The notes under the pieces are model-generated. The model saw only the letters and a list, made by a program, of their open reading frames with translations, did no database searches and was not told the DNA's origin. A DNA stretch of 64,000 bases from Actinomycetota bacterium (GTDB taxonomy: Bacteria > Actinomycetota > Thermoleophilia > Solirubrobacterales > Solirubrobacteraceae). The stretch lies in NCBI GenBank assembly GCA_009699865.1, contig WLNJ01000001.1, forward strand, positions 78,214-142,213. The letters run 5' to 3'. The translations under genes were made by a program, and so were the position numbers. This document shows positions 59,635-64,000 of this stretch, piece after piece; within the stretch, counting starts at the first letter, position 1; each line of letters begins with the position of its first letter.

Positions 59635-60432
59635 CTAGGGAAGATCCGGTGCAAGCTGGGTGCGGTGATCGGCACCAAACAGCGGTACTGGAGGCGACAT
59701 CTCAGCGAGCCGCGATGACACTCTGTGACCGATTCGCTCGACGAGAGTTTCAGCGCCAGCGCCCTCACCTCCGGGGAGTGCAAGGTTGGTCGTGTAGACC
59801 ACGGACCGCTTGGCTTCATAGCGCCCGTCAATGACAAGGAAGATCTGCTCGGCCGCCCACTCTGTGGGGCGTTCAGCGCCGAGATCATCAAGTTGGAGAA
59901 GGTCAACCTCAACGAGCTTGTCTAGGAATGCTCCGTAGCCGTCAGTGGCATCGTCGCGGTAAGAGTCTCTGATCGAGGCGAGCAGGCGTGGGAACGAGTA
60001 GACCGCAATTGTCTTGCCTGCCTCAAGTGCGGCGCGACTGATCATGAAGGCCAACATTGTCTTGCCGGTTCCCGGGTCACCGTGGAAGCCGAGCCCTGCA
60101 CCGCTCTCAAGCTGACTGTCAATGGTCTCGCAGTAACGCCTGGCCGTGCGGACCTGCGCAGGTGCCCGTGCCGCAAGTTCCTCAACCTCGGGGCTGTTAA
60201 TCCCAATGTGTCGGTATCGCTCTGGGATTTCCCTCGTCAGAGTGCTGGTTCTGCTTGCCGAAATCCGTTGAGGCCGACAGCGGCACGGTGCCGCGGTTCT
60301 GGTCTCTGGGTCAACAACCCACCCATCGCCCTCGCACTCGCCATAGGGGCATGGAGCTTGCGCATCGGGCAGACCTTTGAACAGTCCGCCGCGGAGCGAA
60401 ATCACTTCAGCCTCATTTGATTCAGAATCCAC
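59635..60432 (-). CDS. DnaC/DnaI-like AAA+ ATPase with N-terminal Cys cluster
   Basis: This 265-residue protein (GTG start) has an N-terminal four-Cys site (Cys28, Cys33, Cys50, Cys52), suggesting a zinc knot as in DnaI. An AAA+ core follows: Walker [10 protein letters not shown] (118-126), Walker [17 protein letters not shown], sensor YTTNLAL and arginine-finger region [13 protein letters not shown]. DnaI/DnaC proteins load the replicative helicase. IstB-type transposase helpers share the fold, but no transposase is near and the housekeeping context favours a helicase loader. It sits 47 bases before lepA. Confidence 0.85.
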   Translation of the reverse strand: MDSESNEAEVISLRGGLFKGLPDAQAPCPYGECEGDGWVVDPETRTAAPCRCRPQRISASRTSTLTREIPERYRHIGINSPEVEELAARAPAQVRTARRYCETIDSQLESGAGLGFHGDPGTGKTMLAFMISRAALEAGKTIAVYSFPRLLASIRDSYRDDATDGYGAFLDKLVEVDLLQLDDLGAERPTEWAAEQIFLVIDGRYEAKRSVVYTTNLALPGGEGAGAETLVERIGHRVSSRLAEMSPPVPLFGADHRTQLAPDLP

Positions 60433-60494
60433 CAGCCGAGCGTAGTGCGCCGAGCGGCTACAGCGAGGGGAATCTTCCCGCTAAGAGCGAAGGA

Positions 60495-62099
60495 TCATCC
60501 GCGCCGGGCTCGCAGTGCCTGCCCAAGCCGGTCCCGGATCACAATCGCTTCAGGAACTTTGAGCAGCATCACGCCAACGCCGTAGAGCGCTATCCCAACG
60601 GCCAGCCCTCCGCCGACGCTTGCGAGCTGACCCAAGAGCGACTGACCCAACGCACTGTCGATCACGGACCAAACACCCCATGCTGCGACGGCTGAGATGG
60701 CCGATGCGATGCCAACCTGAATGGTTGATGACACGAGCGTTCCCATCTCGATGTGACCCAGCCGCTTGCGCAGGAACCACAGCTGCCCGGCTGTCATGCC
60801 AATACTGGCGATGACGGTTCCGATCACAGGCCCGGCAATCCCAAGCGGCTTGTAGAGCGCGAAGCTGATGATCGCGTTGACAATCAGGTTCCCGAGGGCA
60901 AGGAAGGTGGGGATCCACGCGGCCCGCATCGCAAAGAAGGTGCGGGTGAGCAGCAGGTTGGCCCCCGCGAAGGGAAGGCTGACTGAGAACCAGATCAGCG
61001 CATCCGCAACCAGCTGCGTGGAGGCAGGACCGAACTCACCGCGCTGGTAGACGAGCTGGACAATCGGAACAGCCAGAATCGCTGTCAGCGCAGCTGCTGG
61101 AACAAGCAACAGGACGATTGTGCGAACGCCCCGCGCTTGAAGTGCTCGCAGTCCATCTGTGTCATCCGTCGCCACAGCGCGACCCAGCGCCGGGAATAGA
61201 ACCGTCGACACTGCGACCGAGAAGATCCCTTGGGGCAGCATGTAGATCCGGAATGCTGCGTCAATCGCTCGCGGTGCCTGATCGGAGATCAGCGACCCTA
61301 CGGAACTATTGATCAACAGGTCAACGTTGATTACCCCGAGCCCGACAGTCACCGGGACCATCAGCCGCAGGACTTGGCGAACGTGCGGGTTCTTCCAGTC
61401 GAACGCAAACTCAAAGTGAAACCCAACCCTTGAGAGCATTGGGAGTGCCATCAGCAGCTGTACCCCAGTGGCCACGAGCACGCCGATTGCATATGCGTAG
61501 ATCTGATTGTCCCCGTGGAACTGAGGCCGGAGGAGCACCAGCGCCGCGATGATGACCAGGTTCCAGACAACCGGAGCGATGGCCGGAATGGTGAAGTGGT
61601 CCCTTGCGTTGAGAATCCCCACGACAAGCCCGTTCAATCCCAGCAGCACCAGAATTGGGAAGAGCACTTGGGAGAGCCCAACTGTCAAATCCACCAATGT
61701 GGGCGAGAACCCACCCCCAATAAACAGGGGCATGATGAACCCGGCAAAGAGTATGAACAGGCCGGAGAGAACTCCGAGCGCAAAGAAGATCAGCAGCGCC
61801 AAAGTTGACGCGAGCCGGAATGCCTCCTTCTTCTTCCCCGTTGAGAGGAGTTCTACAAAGACGGGTACGAACGCTGCTGAGAGCGCGGCGTCGGCTACAA
61901 GGCTGCGGACAAGGTTGGGTACCTGGAATGCGAGCGTGAAGGCCGAGAAAGGCCCACTGGTACCGAAATAGCTGGATGCAACCACCTCACGGCCAAGCCC
62001 TGCAATACGGGACAGCGAGGTGGCCACGGCGAAGATCGTGGTGTTGCGCGCCACCCTGGGCGCAGGCCCGGAGGATTCACTTGCATTCTCTGAAAGCAC
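60495..62099 (-). CDS. murJ: Lipid II flippase MurJ
   Basis: This 534-residue MOP-superfamily membrane protein has about 14 helices. It begins NTTIFAVATSLSRIAGLGREVVASSYFGTSGPFSAFTLAF. Family marks include PNLVRSLVADAALSAAFVPVFVELL, the conserved Arg region (RIAGLGRE) and QLVYQRGEF in the later half. MurJ flips lipid-linked peptidoglycan precursors to the outer face of the membrane. It is complete and divergent from rpsT, 52 bases away. Its 3' end is 62 bases before the helicase-loader gene on the same strand. Confidence 0.95.
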   Translation of the reverse strand: MLSENASESSGPAPRVARNTTIFAVATSLSRIAGLGREVVASSYFGTSGPFSAFTLAFQVPNLVRSLVADAALSAAFVPVFVELLSTGKKKEAFRLASTLALLIFFALGVLSGLFILFAGFIMPLFIGGGFSPTLVDLTVGLSQVLFPILVLLGLNGLVVGILNARDHFTIPAIAPVVWNLVIIAALVLLRPQFHGDNQIYAYAIGVLVATGVQLLMALPMLSRVGFHFEFAFDWKNPHVRQVLRLMVPVTVGLGVINVDLLINSSVGSLISDQAPRAIDAAFRIYMLPQGIFSVAVSTVLFPALGRAVATDDTDGLRALQARGVRTIVLLLVPAAALTAILAVPIVQLVYQRGEFGPASTQLVADALIWFSVSLPFAGANLLLTRTFFAMRAAWIPTFLALGNLIVNAIISFALYKPLGIAGPVIGTVIASIGMTAGQLWFLRKRLGHIEMGTLVSSTIQVGIASAISAVAAWGVWSVIDSALGQSLLGQLASVGGGLAVGIALYGVGVMLLKVPEAIVIRDRLGQALRARRG

Positions 62100-62151
62100 C
62101 GGTGCGCTATCCTACGCCGAGTCGCGGCAATACCCCCGACCAACACACCAA

Positions 62152-62415
62152 ATGGCCAACATCGAGTCACAACGCAAGCGCAACGCACGCACCGAAAGGG
62201 AGCGTCAGGAAAACCGACGTCTCACGTCGCGCGTTCGCACATTCTTCCGTCGTCTCGAGTCCGCCTCAGAAGCCGGCGACTCTGCCGCAGCAGCTACTGA
62301 GCACCGCGAACTGGTCAGCGCCATTGACCGCGCAGTTGGCCGTGGCGCAATGCATCGCAACACGGGCGCCCGCCGCAAGGCACGCGCAGCCCGTCTCCTC
62401 ACCCCTTCTTCCTGA
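62152..62415 (+). CDS. rpsT: 30S ribosomal protein S20
   Basis: The ATG at 62152 (87 residues, MANIESQRKRNARTERERQ) is the usual S20 start; the open frame extends back but is antisense to murJ. The protein is Arg/Lys-rich and helical, with LTSRVRTFFRRLE, ELVSAIDRAVGRGAMHRNTGARRKARAARLL. S20 binds 16S rRNA early in 30S assembly. It is a plus-strand gene between minus-strand murJ and holA. No purine-rich ribosome site precedes it (CAACACACCAA-ATG), so initiation may be weak or leaderless. Confidence 0.96.
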   Translation: MANIESQRKRNARTERERQENRRLTSRVRTFFRRLESASEAGDSAAAATEHRELVSAIDRAVGRGAMHRNTGARRKARAARLLTPSS

Positions 62416-62457
62416 CCACGACCTAAGGGTCCAGTCGCGAATCTTGCCTTGCCGGCT

Positions 62458-63429
62458 TTAGTCGGCCATCTCTGCGAGTGCCCGGGCAACCGCCGTTGAC
62501 TCCTGCATTGGGAGTCCGCCGCCCCTAGTCGTGAGTTCGAGCTTGGCGAGCGCAACAAGAGCGTCGCGTAGCGCTTCACTGTCAGTCGACTGAAGGTCCC
62601 TCAAGAATTGGTCAGCTGCCTTTGGTGGCATCCGTAGCGACCCTCGGATTGACGCGGGCGGTTCCCCAGCCTCTAGGCGCTCGGCAGCGGCGACCGCGTC
62701 TCGAAGCCGTCTCCCTCCCACTCCTACCAGTGCCCCAGCGCGCTCCCCTTGCTGTTCAAGCTCCAACCAGGAATGAACTGCCTTGCGCGTTTGGCCGCCA
62801 ATCAGCGAGTCCGCGAGCGTCCAGACCTTGCGCTCAGCCGAGCCGGCACAGAGTTCGATCACTGTCTCAGAGTCCACGCTTGAGCCTGGCTCTAGGGAGA
62901 GGGCCAACTTCTCGAGTTCCCGCAGGAGCCGCTGCTGCCGCTCACCAACCACAGCAACAAGTGTCTTGGCGGCGGTCGCGTCAATCTTGAGCCCTAGCTC
63001 AGCCCCACGTTCCCTCGCCCACTTAGGGAGATCCCATGGCTTGACTGCTAGCTCAGCGACGACTTTGCCTTTGCTCTTAGTGACGGCATCAAGGAGGGCC
63101 TTACAAGCTTTCTGGCGCCCGTCCTCGCGGGCAAACATTGCGAGCGTCGTGTCTGGTGGCATCGACCCGAGCAGCTTTTCCAATGGCTCTGTCTCGTCTG
63201 CCTTCCAACGCTCAACCCCGTCAACGATTACAAATCTTCGGCCGAGCGTGAGGCTCATCGCGCAGACCGCAGCAACCGTCTCATCGACGTTCGCGCGGTC
63301 TCCTTCCAGGAGCTCTACCCCACCTTCGCCGGTCTCAATCTCTGCCATCCGGCGCAGGTTGGCGCGCCTCTCTCCGATCCGACCGTGGTCGTCTCCGTGG
63401 ATTAGGTAGATGGCGTCAAACTCAGGCAC
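62458..63429 (-). CDS. holA: DNA polymerase III subunit delta
   Basis: HolA opens the beta clamp during loading. The 323-residue protein begins PEFDAIYLIHGDDHGRIGERRANL. It has a conserved VNVDETVAAV-like NVDETVAAVCAMSL, FVIVDGVERWK and the helical C-terminal collar SLRMPPKAADQFLRDLQS. ALVALAKLELTTRGGG follows before the C-terminus. The conserved position next to comEC and rpsT supports the call. The N-terminal part has only moderate similarity among lineages, as usual for HolA. Confidence 0.92.
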   Translation of the reverse strand: MPEFDAIYLIHGDDHGRIGERRANLRRMAEIETGEGGVELLEGDRANVDETVAAVCAMSLTLGRRFVIVDGVERWKADETEPLEKLLGSMPPDTTLAMFAREDGRQKACKALLDAVTKSKGKVVAELAVKPWDLPKWARERGAELGLKIDATAAKTLVAVVGERQQRLLRELEKLALSLEPGSSVDSETVIELCAGSAERKVWTLADSLIGGQTRKAVHSWLELEQQGERAGALVGVGGRRLRDAVAAAERLEAGEPPASIRGSLRMPPKAADQFLRDLQSTDSEALRDALVALAKLELTTRGGGLPMQESTAVARALAEMAD

Positions 63430-63440
63430 AGAGGCCGAGT

Positions 63441-64000
63441 CTAGGCCTCCGAGCGGCTGCGTCCCAACATGCCCGCGCCGAGGGCAAGCACCCCCAGCAT
63501 TACGAGCACTGCCTCACCAGATGGCTTCCACGGAACACTTGCCCACGAGGGCTTGCCAAAGAGCTGCGCAAGTTCCAGTAGGCACGAGACTGGAACTGCT
63601 GCCGCATAAGCGAACGGCGCTGCGACAGCCTGTGATACCTGAGCCATTGCCGAGCCTCCAAGCCCAAGCCACATCGCCGGTGCCACTGCTGGGGCTGCGA
63701 GAAGGTTGGCCGGTATGGCAGCAAGCGACAGCCGACCGACCTTCCATGCAATCACCGGTGTGGTCGCAACTGTTGCCGACACCGTGGCAGCGATTGCCTC
63801 TGCGATCAGCTCCGGGCAACCCAGCCTAACCAGGCCACGCTGCAGCGGTGGTCCAAGAGCGAGCATCCCGGCGACGGCGACAAACGAGAGTTGCCAGCCA
63901 AGTGATTGGCTGGAGTTTCTGTCGAGGAGGAGCGTGATGACACCCGCAAGACCAAGTGCGTGCCACGCGTCCGCAGGCCTCCCGCGCAGCTTCCCGGCCA
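63441..64000 (-). CDS. comEC: ComEC DNA-uptake channel, C-terminal part (cut by window edge)
   Basis: The frame stays open past 63866 to the window edge, and the added part reads into the typical ComEC core (LRGRPADAWHALGLAGVI, then SLGWQLSFVAVAGMLALGP). About 185 residues are visible, with four or five membrane helices. GNLLAAPAVAPAMWLG-like ANLLAAPAVAPAMWLGLGG and the C-terminal EAVLVMLGVLALGAG also appear. There is no metallo-beta-lactamase domain after it; the chain ends at 63441 after a short Arg-rich tail, so this is the short form or a C-terminal variant. It is 11 bases from holA on the same strand. Confidence 0.88.
   Translation of the reverse strand, partial: AGKLRGRPADAWHALGLAGVITLLLDRNSSQSLGWQLSFVAVAGMLALGPPLQRGLVRLGCPELIAEAIAATVSATVATTPVIAWKVGRLSLAAIPANLLAAPAVAPAMWLGLGGSAMAQVSQAVAAPFAYAAAVPVSCLLELAQLFGKPSWASVPWKPSGEAVLVMLGVLALGAGMLGRSRSEA

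Noticed and set aside
1..64000. tRNA, rRNA, tmRNA or riboswitch genes
   Set aside because: Intergenic gaps are too short and no cloverleaf-like or conserved RNA motifs were found by eye; a covariance-model scan was not possible.

Overview
The window looks like a chromosomal segment of an actinobacterium (Actinomycetota) from outside the classical Actinomycetes, most like Thermoleophilia/Solirubrobacterales. That placement is an inference from gene content and order: a dedicated trpF (many Actinomycetes use the HisA-type PriA instead), a lemA-htpX pair, coaE-rpsA-polA in one district, and the chain comEC-holA-rpsT-murJ-lepA-hrcA-dnaJ-prmA-yqeY-phoH-ybeY-era. GC is moderately high by eye. The DNA is very compact: there is no gap above 300 bases, many junctions are 4-base ATGA/GTGA overlaps, and GTG starts are frequent. 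I saw no tRNA, rRNA, insertion sequence, CRISPR array or prophage.

Region 1 (1-14132) is a cell-surface polysaccharide island. It holds two adjacent large multi-pass membrane proteins resembling GT-C glycosyltransferases (the first cut by the window edge), a methyltransferase-GT2 fusion, a stand-alone GT2, a [2Fe-2S] CDP-sugar 3-dehydrase of the RfbH/AscC type, two GT4 enzymes, a GT4-GT2 fusion, another GT2, and two tandem secreted glycoside-hydrolase-like proteins. It probably makes and trims a glycan containing a 3-deoxy or 3,6-dideoxy sugar.

Region 2 (14129-19806) has a family-4 uracil-DNA glycosylase, a DUF2520 Rossmann protein coupled to panC and panB (pantothenate), the htpX-lemA pair and a hexapeptide acetyltransferase.

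Region 3 (19808-37789) carries DNA repair and replication genes (uvrA, uvrB, polA), coaE and rpsA, a lytic transglycosylase, two sugar-epimerase-like SDRs and an ACT-domain malic enzyme. Behind polA lies a tightly coupled set of a third GT-C-like protein, an acyltransferase-3 and a DMT transporter.

Region 4 (37793-40918) has two overlapping LivK-like lipoproteins without a transporter, and two small envelope proteins.

Region 5 (40736-49380) is hisIE-trpEGDC, then an HtrA protease, then a terminator-like hairpin, then trpFBA, all on the minus strand. Two prenyl/ATPase genes follow: a phytoene/squalene-synthase-like protein and an ArsA-like ATPase.

Region 6 (51336-64000) is a conserved housekeeping run for ribosome maturation, heat shock, elongation, cell-wall lipid II flipping, clamp loading and DNA uptake. 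It ends in a comEC cut by the window edge.
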